A DNA stretch of 64,000 nucleotides from Psilocybe azurescens. Lineage: Eukaryota; Basidiomycota; Agaricomycetes; Agaricales; Agrocybaceae. The notes under the pieces were generated by a model. It worked only from the letters and a program-made list of their open reading frames with translations, was not told where the DNA came from and did not search any database. Position numbers and translations under genes: made by a program. Each line of letters starts with the position of its first letter. Within the stretch, counting starts at the first letter, position 1. Below, one piece after another: positions 48,868 through 60,326 of the stretch. Where the stretch lies: NCBI GenBank assembly GCA_023853785.1, contig JAJIRX010000680.1, forward strand, positions 62,001 through 126,000. Reading direction: 5' to 3'.

Positions 48868-51285
48868 TCATACATTAACTTCCTCTATTCGAGAGGCTGT
48901 CCGTCTTTCACCGGGATGAAGTGATGCTGCTGTTCGGAAAGCATCTAGCTTGTTCACGTCCAGCACGGCGACCTGTCGACACTCGAGCGCCATTGCGATC
49001 CGATTGACCCCATCATATTCTTGCCAGTCAATCTCAAAAACACCGGGTTTTTCGGCTCCAGCGAACCATGACCATATTCGAACGTATGTCTGTGATGAAT
49101 TAGGCAGTGCGCAGGAATAATATGACGCGACGTACTCTTGTATGATACATATGGAGCCAGCCATCACCACTGCCTGTGGCGAAGAATTTTCCATCAGGGC
49201 TGAAGGTCAGTGCATACAAAGGGGCTTTATGATCCCTAAACACATGCAGACACTCTCCTGTTACTGAGTCCCACAGCCGCGCTGTGCTGTCGAACGATGA
49301 TCTGAAGGGTTTCAATAATCAGTCATTTTTGCTCTTCCAGACCACTAGCTTCTTACGTGGCTATGAGTTCATTCGTTCCTGCCGGATGATCGACACACCA
49401 ACCCACGGTGCTGACAGAATGCGTGTGGCCTTTTAGGGCTACCCCATGATCTGATGCGGATAAGCCAGGAATGGAATCTGCGACTTCGTCAATGTTGTCC
49501 ACCCTCCAAATGTGGGCTGTCCCATCGTCAGAGCAAGACGCTAATCTGGTACCAGAGGGGTTAACTCTAATTTGATTAATTTCATCCTTGTGCCCACTAA
49601 ACAAAATTGTCAGATTTGAGGGTTCAAATTACTGTATGGATACTAACACAAGTGTCTTAACCGGCTCATCCTCATCCACACGCGCATAATGAAAATACGC
49701 ATGTCTGCACCAGCGCTCGCAAAAGTATCTCCACTGAGCCATTCAATATCCAGACAACAGTCTAAGAAAAGACATTAGAAATAACCATTGATTTATGCAG
49801 GAAAGAGAATGAGACAGACAGCCACCTTTATGACATCGATATTGTCTATGCAAACGCTTTTCTTTCACGTCCCACAAGCACGTGGTTCCGTCTAGACTTG
49901 CGGTCAATAACCACGCGCCGTCTTTTGAAAATCGTGTTGAAAAGATAGGGCCCTTCTCATTACAAGGCGTAGTCAATCAGATATCAGACATAATCGGAGA
50001 ATGAGATATCCTACCTGATGCTGAGGATGCGAGAAGTACACCGAACCTGAATTTGTACAGACGCGGAGAATGGAATCATATGATCCAATGGCAAGTAGCG
50101 TTCCTTCTGGATTCCAGTTTAGTGAAGTAAGGTCACCTTGCACAGCTCTTGACACATTATCCAACGCAAGAGGTTCACCAGGACTCTCAGCAAATTCATT
50201 GGGATTGGTAGGTGGGTCCGGTAGGTCCCACAAATTGACAATGGCATCCTTCGATCTGAAATAGAGCGTTATATATATATATAAGGCCATTCCTTGCTGA
50301 TAGATACTAACCCTGAAGCCAATAAATTGTGCATTTTAGGATTGAATGCACATACAAATACCTGTATATAGTTAGCACACTTCCCCGATAATGAAATGAA
50401 GTGTAAATGCCTCGGTCTGATGTCCAGGTAGCAACAAGACGACGCGAGGATCTGTTTTGTTGTCACCGGGACCTTGAGCGCGTGTGTCATTTCTCGTAGA
50501 CGCCCGACTGGTTTCAATTTTAAGACTGAGATCATGCGTAGTTGATGCGGCAGCTACAAAGTATTAATAATAAGTATAATTTCTCATGGGTATTAACATA
50601 AAGGCACGGACATTCTGAGAATCCGTCAATATCCATGTCAGTAGAAGTATGTCTTGCACGTTTTTCTACGGGTCCCTCAGTCGGTATTGGTGATGTTTTC
50701 CGTTTCGCGTTGGCATCAGGAGCAGGAGCAAGTGACTGAGATGGGCTGTCTCTATGAGAATTGTGATTGAGCGCCTTTGTGTCATTAGTCTGAGGGCCGT
50801 TTCTGGGTGGCAGATCCTTCGGCTGTGAGGTGGCGTATGGACGTGATGAGTTCGCCATTGACGAAGTAATTCCGTGTGTGGATATTGAGTCAGAGTCGCC
50901 AATGTCCATTTGGTTATCCTGAACGGAGTTGGCTCTTTCCTCAGGCGCGTCCAAGGAGCATACATGTTGGTCAATGAGAGAGAAGCCGCTTTTGCAGTTA
51001 GTTGTAAGACCGTCATTCCGCCAGTGCGCTTCAACTTCGAGATAGAGAAGAGCTTTGCTGAGGAGGTCTATTAGCTCTCCACGAGGAATGTGCTTTTGGG
51101 ATAAAGGTGAATTTTGCAAGCGAGCTTCATTCCTAAGAGCGAACGCGGAATGGTTGAAGCCTAATAATTAATTAAGCAGTTGTTTGGAAAGAACTACAGG
51201 GCAAATACGAACCGCAGTCTTGGAAGTAGGAGTATATGAGGCAGTTTATCTCTTCTGAGGTTATAACAAGTGGAGGGGAAATCAT
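48868..51285 (-). CDS. LisH/WD40 co-repressor protein, TBL1/Sif2 family
   Basis: TBL1-type proteins are WD40 subunits of histone deacetylase co-repressor complexes (Set3C, SMRT/NCoR). ATG 51285 opens a LisH motif (SEEINCLIYSYFQDCGFNHS) and the following helix LIDLLSKALLYLEVEAHW. A low-complexity linker with basic patches and Pro/Ser comes next (51000-50600). The propeller begins at about 50410: VFVCAFNPKMHNLLASG, KDAIVNLWDLPDPPTNP, LNWNPEGTLLAIGSYDS, GPIFSTRFSKDGAWLLTASL, EINQIRVNPSGTRLASCSDD, then STARLWDSVTGECLHVF and ALTFSPDGKFFATGSGDG. The tail ends SRIEEVNV, stop at 48868. All introns are short. One junction (50362-50410) would need a GC donor. Confidence 0.88.
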
Positions 51286-51533
51286 GATTGAACGCACGAA
51301 GGTGCGCCCTCTTTGTATGATATCGGCGTCCAAGTTTGAAGTGCGAAAGTGACAGTGTCACAGCTGAGGTAACTCATTTGTTTTGAGAAGCTTGGCAAGA
51401 GACTTAAAGGAGCTGCTGATCAGTGATCACTAAGGCCTGCACCGAGTCCAGTGACATAAGCCACTCGGACCAGATATGAGTATCCACTTGCCGATGCAGA
51501 GTACACAACGAGTTCTTTCTGTTAGCCCAAAAC

Positions 51534-53981
51534 ATGGCAGACGAAGGTAATTCACAGAGCCCAGCTCGGGAATCCTCAAGACTCCCTACTAATCGCGGAG
51601 AGCCCGCTACACTTCAAGATGTATTGTCTGGTGAGTCTCTCTATTGTATTGAGACAGAACGTATGCCGAACTTCACACTGTTGCTAGCTCTGTTCTCTCT
51701 GCAGCCCGCAAATGCCTCTCACGTATCCATCAATGCAGGAGGTAACACCCGTCTGAGGGTTTCTGAACGAACACTACGAGACGTGGCACGACTACTAAGC
51801 GCAAGGCCTTCTGATCAGCGATCGGGTGCTGCACACGTTCGTCGTCCTCTAGACGACGACGACGATGATGACGATGACTATATTCCCATCGAAGACGAAG
51901 ATGAAGATGGATTTTCTCGTCCAAGAAGGAGAACGCGGCCATTCTTCCCCCCTGTAACAGAACCAAAGAAAGAAGGCTTGGAATTATTGGCTAGTGGCGA
52001 CTTTGGGAGGGTCGGGGTAAAGAGTCGCGGCCGGAGAAACAGGATTAATATTGCAAGAACAATATTAGACAAGGGATCCCGTCCAATTCCTTTCTCTAAC
52101 CGAGAGGACATTCTTAATGTGCGTCTGTTCCGTTTATAATCGCGTTACTCAGCGATTCTATTTATAACTTTCTCAGAAACTCGTCCCAAATACGAATGGA
52201 ACGACTGTAGCAACTTACGATGCAAACATGTACACTGCGCAGTTCTCCGATGGTATGTGCATACGCATTATCTTACATGGTGAAATCTCATACATTGCTT
52301 CAGATTCCTCGTTTTATTATACATGTTCCCAAGGCAAACACACTTAATATATTGGAGGCGTCATCTTACTTTAATGTGCAACAGATTTCAGACTTCATAT
52401 ATTTGACATGAGGGCTCCTCCAGTCAAATCTTCATATCCTGTTTCGTCGGTTCGAAATTCAAGCGATATCGGTTTGACGACTCGAATGCCTTTGAGGAAG
52501 GTCATTCAAGGCCATCCAGGTCGTTGGACAATTACCGATGCCAACCTTTCCCCGGACAATGAACGGTACACACAGCCCTTTAAACGAGTCTTATAATTTA
52601 TCTAAAAGCTGTCTCTTTCACCCAGAATTGTTTACTCGTCAATAGTGAATTTTATTTTCGTCATTGTTGGTGAAGACGTATTCATCCATTTTTAGACACC
52701 CACGGTGTACATGACCAGCACTTCACCTGATGGAAGCAATGCCCAGATCCCCATATCATTTGCGGATCCTGGTAGACCACTCTCTCACTTTCATACAAAT
52801 TTTGGGATCTGGAGTTGTAGATTTTCTGCTGATGGGAATGAAATTGTGGCAGGGGGGAGTGGAAGACTGTTTGGTTAGTAATATTTCGATATCTCTCTAT
52901 CGTTAACTGAAATACGGGATCACCAGTCTACGATCTGTTGGCCAACAAAAGAACAGTCAGTATATCGGCTCATGAAGATGATGTGAACAGTTGCTGCTGG
53001 GCAGATACAGCATCTGGCAACGTTCTTGTTAGTGCATCTGATGATACATATATCAAAGTCTGGTATGAATCTATTTCGTCATATCGGGTGAGGAGGAGCT
53101 GAGTTTTCGATAGGGACCGTCGATCTTTGGGTTCATCTCGCAAACCATCTGGTGTACTTGTCGGGCATACTGAGGGAATCACCTACGTTTCAGCCAAAGG
53201 TGACGGAAGATATATCGTTTCCAACGGCAAGGACCAAGCAGCCCGACTGTGGGATCTAAGAAAAATGCGATCTAGTGCCGAGTTCGACGAAATACGGCTC
53301 GATCACAAATCCTATGGCATTGAGGACTTCGATTACAGGTCTTTCGGTTCTTGTTCTGTCAGATGTGTATAGCGGATATTAATGCTTTTTACCCTTTGTA
53401 GATATCCGTACTACCCTGAACCAAACTATCCGGCCCATCCGAAAGACTGTAGTGTTATGACCTTCCGGGGTCATAGTGTACTTCGCACCCTTATCAGATG
53501 TCACTTCAGTCCCGCAGAGTCCACTGGGTCGCAATATATCTATTCTGGCTCAGCCGATGGAAAAATACATGTAGGGCAGCTTTCCGCTACAGGATCTTAA
53601 GTTCGCTCACGCTGTCGTTTCTTGTATAGATTTGGTCTCTTGATGGAAGGGTTGTTGAGGTTCTGGATCGTTCACGTACTTTGCCAGCATCATTCTCTCC
53701 GTCAGGAAGAGGAACCAGAATCAACGAGTGGGATGCCCGCGAATAGTTGTGTTCGTGATGTCAGTTGGCATTCACAGGTGAATCTATTTTTTATGCACGT
53801 TGACGCATCTCCCTCATGACGATGGGGCATTGATCAGGAACCGGTTATCATGAGCGCTGGATGGGAGAGTGCCCGGGGTGGTACTGTCATCGCTCGGCAC
53901 GAATATAAAGGGCTATCAAAGATGCCAGGGGCTTTAGAGGACTGGGTAGCAAAGAATCGCCTGGAGACCGACGAAAAATGA
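51534..53981 (+). CDS. DCAF11/WDR23-type WD40 substrate receptor
   Basis: WDR23/DCAF11 is a receptor for CUL4-DDB1 ubiquitin ligases. ATG 51534 opens a charged N-terminus, then a run of Asp residues (about 51855-51890) and a basic region. The propeller has the family markers YTCSQDFRLHIFDMRAPP, GRWTITDANLSPDNERIVYS, SAHEDDVNSCCWADTASGNV, the DDB1-box-like ASDDTYIKVWDRRS, GHTEGITYVSAKGDGRYIVS, NGKDQAARLWDLRKM, MTFRGHSVLRTLIRCHFSP and NSCVRDVSWHSQEPVIMSAG. An apparent extra base near 53705-53712 breaks the frame before NSCVRDVSWH. The first stop is TGA at 53979-53981 (...RLETDEK); the same frame stays open past it to 54113 with an acidic stretch (MEDEDEDDGDDFSELPSFRA), so the true end may be later. 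At least nine introns. Confidence 0.87.
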
Positions 53982-54113
53982 AACCTCGGAGGTCCCTCCT
54001 ACGAATGCCTATGCCTGGATCCTTTCACCAAGATGGAAGACGAGGACGAAGACGATGGTGATGATTTTTCTGAGCTTCCTTCTTTCAGAGCAATCAACGC
54101 TCGTACTTGTTGA

Positions 54114-56518
54114 AATGATGGGAGTTGTGTAAGTATCTATAACTTGAAGCATCATATATAAATGTATGCGCGTGTAATGTATAGCAGATGAGCTTATGGG
54201 GCTACTCAATTGTCCAAGCCACGAGGGGTCCGAGGTGGCTTCGCCGTGGAAAATATTTTGCTATTGATGGGTTCGTGGTTCAACACGGTTCCTAAAAGCA
54301 ATTTGAAAGGCTTAAGTGCTGAACTTAAGTGCTGAAACCAAGATTTGAAGGCGCGAGAAAACAAAGGATAACTTGTGGGTCATGACAGTCGAAGGATCTC
54401 CTGAGTCTCTGTTTATATTATGTGGGCCTTGAGTCAGACTCCGGCTCCAGAGATGTTCCTCAATATCCTTGACGAAGGTGCCGCACATGGTACCGATAAA
54501 TCTGCCGTCAAAACGATCAGAGCATGCTTCATGGGTCAGTCTCACTCTTGGCCATAACATATGCAACAGCCTGTAACAGCTTAGATGCACGTCTCTGCGC
54601 TGGAGGCCTCTTGAGGCCGAACATTTCTTGCTCATTGCTCATTTCCGGCTCGTATCCTTGTTCTCATCTTGATCTGGTCAAATGCTGGTAGCATGCATAT
54701 CTTCAGTCATCGCTTTCATGCCCATATCATTATCAAGGGTCTCCCGATTCAATACAAGGTGTATTCCTGTTATCATGTAGACCGTTTTAGTGAGCAAATT
54801 GTCATTTTTGCTCACCAACGATGGCCGTTTCCGGGACTATCGATTGCGTGCGCAGTGCTATTGGGCATCTTTCATGTGATGGAATCACTTGTCGAGTACC
54901 ACGCCATTCCCATTTTGCCTTTAGCAGAGTAAATCGAAGCACTGAGAATGTCGTCTATTCGTATTCCAAAGTTCGCAAGTAAAAATACCCTGTGTGAGGA
55001 ATTCTTAAACTGGATATTGGTGCACAGGTATGGCGAAGTCGATTGGGACCCGGCTGAGCTCGCCCGCCCAAAACCAAATGAACTCCTTCGTGACTCAAGA
55101 GAACCCAAGGAGGCTTTAGATAGCTAGGGATTTAGCCATGTTATGGTCAAAACAACCCCTAGTTGATAAGCTTAACTAGACATACTTTCTCCGATTGTCT
55201 AACCTTGAATGTCTGCCCTTATGTCAGAAGAGCATCTTATCGCCAGAAAAGGTGGTAGGCATCCGTCTAAATTCAAAGACAGAGCCATATACTTCCTGTA
55301 TTGTGACTGAACGTGGGGCAACAATCAAGTTAAAGCTATCCACAACGGATTTTAAAAGTTTTTTTTTTGAAAAGGGCCGCCAACAACGAAAGATAGGTCG
55401 ATCAGAAGGACCATTTCGAGATTCAAGTGGTCATATGTGATGGGGCTTGGACTGCAGCTCCGCCTTCAGTCCCAAAGCCGGTATCGATGGAATGAATTCA
55501 CAACGGACCACGAGTTCCTGTGAAAGTATGCAAAAGTACATGGCTTCTATGAGAATCGGAGCGAATATGAACCGGAAAATGCGACTCCCAGTGGCAACTT
55601 GCCAGAAAGGTTCGATTTTAGCTATTCAGAAATTGTCAGGTTTCATCGAGTCTCATTATATGCATCGTGTTATCTAGAAACAACACGAACAGCCATCATG
55701 CATATCAAACTTCTGGTCGACGTGGGAGACTGGATCCAGCATGAAAAGTGGGTCCAAAAGGCGACGCCTGAGCATTTCAATGGTGTGTTGAGCGGCAACT
55801 GATGGACCCGTGATATCAGTATATGTAAATGTACAGGTTTGGATCGGGTTGCAACTGGGCAGGGCCTGTGGCTGCATGAGGACAGCAACGCGGGCGCAGT
55901 CCTTTTCCAATAATGCCATTTTATCGAGAACGTGGATTAAGAAGGCAGGCAGCATTAATACATACGATAGTCCCTCCCCTATTAGGCTGCAAAAACGGCG
56001 ACAACTGACTCGGAATGGACCTGAGCGCAGCGTTTTCGGTGAGTGGCGTTGCCGTGCTTTCCATGCCTTCTAAACTGATCTCCCTGATATAGCTCTCGCA
56101 AGGACCAGTGTCTGACGTTTCCGGTTCTGCGATTGTCTTGCGATCTGAAAGAAAAGATGCTTCGCGTTTCGGCGAAAGCTTAGCGCCCCGGTCGTCATTG
56201 CCGCAGTCCATGGTATTGGCTGAACCCAAGTATGGCCATCAACGGCGTGGCGTACCTGATCTCCCTTTGTCTATTCGCCATATAATTAACTCGCCAGTAT
56301 AACACATGTCCTTGTGGCTGGGCATAGGAACTCTGGAGAACTATCTGGCTCCAGCGTACGTGATGCAGTTAAAAGGCCCCTACTGTCGCCATTCTGTCCT
56401 TCTTCCTTTTCCCCACATATAAGCCTGTTTCCCTCACCCGCATCTCCCATCTCCGGAGAGATATGGCAAACTATCAAGGAAGCACCAACCCCTATTTTCT
56501 CCATATTCTGCTGGTCCA
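54114..56518. other. Unresolved region, no supported complete gene
   Basis: Several plus-strand pieces look weakly coding. One is at 54428-54545 (ALSQTPAPEMFLNILDEGAA). Another is an exon at about 55028-55128 with YGEVDWDPAELARPKPNELL, ending at a stop, preceded by a plausible acceptor. A third is at 55195-55440. None has a recognised domain and they do not join into one frame. The first could be the start of an F-box-like protein, but the motif is too weak to claim. From 56000 on, pieces on the plus strand may be 5' exons of the Ser/Pro-rich gene that follows. Confidence 0.35.
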
Positions 56519-56545
56519 GTGTACGATGAATCCGCCAATGTTCCG

Positions 56546-57448
56546 ATGAATTTTTCCTACCAGTACACGTCTGGAGAATCGAGTTCCTCCGCTCTCACAC
56601 GAAATCAACCCGCTTCATCCTCGCAAAGTTACTTGCCCAATGATCTTCCTGAGCTATATTACGACCAAAGTTGGCCTTCTCCTCCTTCAGCCACTTCTTT
56701 GAACATGGTCTCAACTCCATCCCCAGACTGGCAAATGTCATGGCAGTCATCGGAGCCAAAATATATTCCTAACGAGCCACTTTATCTGCCCTCGCAATGG
56801 CAAGCATCGTTCGTTGGCCCAAACCAGGCTTCGCGACCCACAATAGCCCCGATTGATACCAATTGCAGTTGGAAGAATTATAATCAGAAAGCCGCCGAAC
56901 CCACTGTCATCCTGGATTCTTTTGACGATTTGAGCACAACACGCCAAATTCCGTCATCATCATACCCGCAGACATCTTTCGACAACAAGTTGATCACAGA
57001 TTTCGGGCACTCTGCACCATCTGTATTTTCCTCTCCTCAGTCTGCAAATATGTCACATCCGGCTCTTCCAGAACCGTTACCAATATCTCCATCATCATGT
57101 CCACCTACTACGGGTCAGGCTCCGTTGAAACTTCATCAACCTCGGCCTTCTCGTCGAATTCCTATTATTTCTCTTTCAGATTTGGCGTACGCTTGTGACA
57201 GACTTCCTATACATTCAAAAGAGCCGAACACCAATGCGCCGGAGACGAAGCTTCCTACTAGTCGCTCTTCTATGTCATCATTCACAGGTGTGATGGATCC
57301 ATCAAGCAATCAATTCACCACACGATCTTTCCCTACCACTAACGGCCCGGGGGCTTACAAGTCAACATTGCAAGTGGGAAGCACTCTCAAAGTGATTGTG
57401 TGCTCTTGTGGTTGTGGTCAGAGCACGACGTCATATCCATACCATTAA
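56546..57448 (+). CDS. Ser/Pro/Asn-rich protein with C-terminal CxCGC motif, possible regulator
   Basis: The open frame runs from about 56519, but the first ATG in frame is at 56546; a spliced upstream exon could supply an earlier start because an acceptor-like CCAG precedes 56519. The protein is almost entirely Ser/Pro/Gln/Asn-rich and would be disordered, as in many fungal transcription activators. Near the C-terminus come a short ordered patch SLSDLAYACDRLP, a further low-complexity part, and the end VIVCSCGCGQSTTSYPYH. The CxCGC element appears at the end of several Agaricomycete proteins by memory, so this is likely the true C-terminus. No DNA-binding domain is seen; the regulatory role is inference from composition. 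Confidence 0.5.
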   Translation: MNFSYQYTSGESSSSALTRNQPASSSQSYLPNDLPELYYDQSWPSPPSATSLNMVSTPSPDWQMSWQSSEPKYIPNEPLYLPSQWQASFVGPNQASRPTIAPIDTNCSWKNYNQKAAEPTVILDSFDDLSTTRQIPSSSYPQTSFDNKLITDFGHSAPSVFSSPQSANMSHPALPEPLPISPSSCPPTTGQAPLKLHQPRPSRRIPIISLSDLAYACDRLPIHSKEPNTNAPETKLPTSRSSMSSFTGVMDPSSNQFTTRSFPTTNGPGAYKSTLQVGSTLKVIVCSCGCGQSTTSYPYH

Positions 57449-57768
57449 TTTGAAACCTACCACCTTTGATTTTTTCTTCCATTCTACACATTTGTACAAT
57501 CATCATTCACATTATCATTGGTATTACTGGCTGCACAAGAGAGACCGGTGTTACAGTACATTACAAAATAGACGGTTACATTACAAATCGATTCATTCAT
57601 GTTTAACGAGAAGGATATGATTGGTATCCAAAATTAGTGTGTCGCCGGCGTTTGGAATATGGAATGTGGAATGTGGACAATGAAGATTGTCATAATGCGT
57701 AGATTGTACAGGGTCGGAAGTGCTGAACCATGATATGTTTCAAGTGAAGAGGCGGAGGGGAATAAAGC

Positions 57769-59464
57769 CTAATGAACAAAGGCCGCAAACTTGCCGATTG
57801 GGGTAAAAACATTGCACTGAGGCGGGTAACGATCCATGCGAGATATCCAGAAAAGTGTCATTGTGTGTGATTGGGATTCATGTTCTCGTAACCCTTTGTA
57901 CACCTGATATTGGTTATCGTCGTCAGATAAAACAATGGAAGCAAAACTCACCCTTTCGCTGATTTGAGAGGGAAATTTATCGACCTCGATACAGGACGGT
58001 CGGTTCTGAGACGGGGACTCAAATACCCCAAGATAGTACGGCCTACCAGTTGTTCGACGACCATTGCCAGATGTCATATCATTAACATTATTTCTGTCAA
58101 AATTGTCACGGATAGGATTAAATTCAAAAGCATCCATGGCGCTACTCTGGTAGAGATCGAGGTCATCTGATAGCCATTTCTGTAGGTCTGGCAAGTCCGG
58201 CGCAGAATCAATAGGCAGTGTCTTTGTCACTTTTGTTCCCAGTCTCCATGATCGCGAACGCCGCGACTGTGTTGGCACGGGGAGTAAGTGGTCGAAAAAG
58301 ATTGCGACCTTTCGTTCATAAAGCTGTAATAGGTTCCAACAGATTCCTGTAGAACCATGGGTATATTGCTGTCGATTAAATTATAAAGCTCGGTTCTCTC
58401 GGCCTCAGTCAGAAGGCTATTATCGATGGCAGGGTAAGCGTCTAACTCAATGGCATTTGACTCGGTTTCCAGGAAAGGTTGCTGCGTCACCGGTGTTGGA
58501 AACTCGGAATATCCAGAGACAAATTCGTCGTCAGGTAAAGCCAAGAAATCCGATATATCGACAGTAGTTTCTTCTTTCACCACAGAAGGGTCACAAGACA
58601 AAGAGGACTCAGGACAAGGCACAGATGATTCCCAGTCAGTTTCAGTTTCAGAAGAGGAGGTGCAAACGCCAGCTTCAGTTTCAGATGAAACTTCGCAGAG
58701 AGTTTCAGCAGAAATGAAGAAGTCTGGTTCAGTTTTTATAGACCGAGATAAAGAGGCCACAGACTGCTCCATGGCTCGCAGTCTTTTCTCTTGAGGTTTA
58801 GTCTGTCTTTTTGGCGCCCTGGGTCGAGGGTTTCACGAAAGGTGCGGCCTTGCCCAGGAAATGTCGTTTGGATGGTAGGTCACGGGGAAGACTTCCTTCC
58901 TTATCTGTAGTGGTAGGCTATACGCAATTTATGGATTCCTGTTGCGTATGTGGTATGATATGCAACTTACTTTAGGTGCCGCTTGCAGTTGTGCTTGGGC
59001 TTTCAGTGCACGCCCTCGAATCAAATTGGTATGCTTATCCTCTTTTGCAACACGTAAGCCTGCGCCGACGAGTCAGCTAGACCAGATATAATGTGAAGTA
59101 TATGCTTTCACCTCTCGAATGGAAATAGTCATAGATGTGTCTTCGGTCAACCGCGTATCGCTCTTGGAAATCTTTCCTAACCGCAAAAGTCGGCATTTTA
59201 GCTCCCGGAACGATATAAGCTTCCATTTCAGCAAACAAGGTCAGGACCTAGACGAATGGCGAGACGCTGAGGATTAACTCTACGAGTCTTCGGGCGTCCG
59301 TCCTCGGTCAGATCCCATGGCATAGCGTCGTCAAAACTATCCTCAACAGGCTCGCGATTCCGCTTCCGCGAGTTCTTGAATTCAGGTGTATACGTAAGCC
59401 CAGTATCAGATAGAGATTCGGAGATAACACCTTCATCCTCACGAGGGCTTGTAGGTGTCGCCAT
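57769..59464 (-). CDS. Basidiomycete protein with HTH/homeodomain-like segment, regulatory-looking
   Basis: ATG 59464 (MATPTSPREDEG). After a basic stretch (NSRKRNREPVEDSFDDAMPW) the protein reads PTFAVRKDFQERYAVDRRHI, then YDYFHSRGLRVAKEDKH across an intron. Spacing and the RRHIYDYFHSRGL helix resemble a helix-turn-helix or divergent homeodomain; this is a pattern judgement. A basic linker (SLPRDLPSKRHFLGKAAPF) leads to an acidic Ser-rich middle (ETEAGVCTSSSETETDWESS) and a conserved-looking end, PPQCNVFTPIGKFAAFVH, stop at 57769. Three homopolymer frame breaks are needed to read it as one protein: extra base at 59233-59235, extra at T5 58808-58812, and one missing at A5 58295-58299. Confidence 0.6.
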
Positions 59465-60326
59465 AGATGGTGGGATGACAAGTTACATACAACCGCATTA
59501 GGAAGCAAGAATCAACGCGTCATAAATAATTACACGTGACTCATGTGGTAGAGCGCTACTCCGGCCAAACTTTCGATTCTGCTGCAATTAGAAGCCGCAT
59601 ACGAAAAGAACTTGGTACTAGTAAAGAGCACTTATTGAACATTATAAGTCGCAGACTGCAAGTTGAGTACAAACATCGCTTGAAGGATGGACACAAGCTG
59701 GTACTCCGGGCATGCTGATCAAGTATACAAGTACTCTATGTGTTCGGGACATGCAAAACTTGATGAATTAGTTGTCCTGCGCTAGAAATGAGTCATAATC
59801 TCTTAAAATTTCTAATATTAATTCTACTATGTATTATACATATTGTAAAAAGTTTCAAATTTATTGAGTCAAGGACAAAGATGTTGGGGGATGACCGAGT
59901 TTTTGAGCCAGAAATCGAAAGATGCAGAATTCTGTCACAGTCAAATTGTGGTGAGCATTGCTCTCTCAGAGTTACGATGTTTCATTGAAGTTGTACGCTA
60001 TAGCCTCGATTGCACATAATTTGCAAATTTACCAGCCCAAAGACCATATGTAATTGTTTCTGAGGTGCATAGTCACTTACACTGACCCAAAATTGATGTA
60101 TTCGGAAGATTACAAGACAGTTTCAGTAGTATCTCCCTACTTTTTTGCAAACATATTTGGCTATCATAAATGCACTCACCCAATTTTTTCAAGCCTCATA
60201 AGTAGCGGGAAGTAGTCGAAATTGCAAATTTTGCATGTCTGGTTACTTTGCATGTTCCGAACATATAGTAATGGCATCTCTCACACCAGTTTATTTACGC
60301 TATGGTCCGATTCACTTCGAAACCCA
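59465..60326. other. AT-rich intergenic region
   Basis: This stretch separates the 3' end of SKI2 (-) from the start of the HTH-like gene (-). It is AT-rich, with homopolymer tracts, and I find no gene in it. One CACGTG box lies at 59533-59538, about 70 bp upstream of the HTH-like gene. Short open frames at 59536-59718 and 59788-59988 have no motif and are probably chance. Confidence 0.45.

Noticed and set aside
50270..50285. Short (TA)n microsatellite
   Set aside because: Only seven to eight units inside an intron; no sign of function.
59540..59590. tRNA-like text: GTGGTAGAGCGC resembling an A box and TTTCGATTC resembling a B box
   Set aside because: Only about 14 nt separate the two boxes, too few for an anticodon arm, and no acceptor stem pairs.
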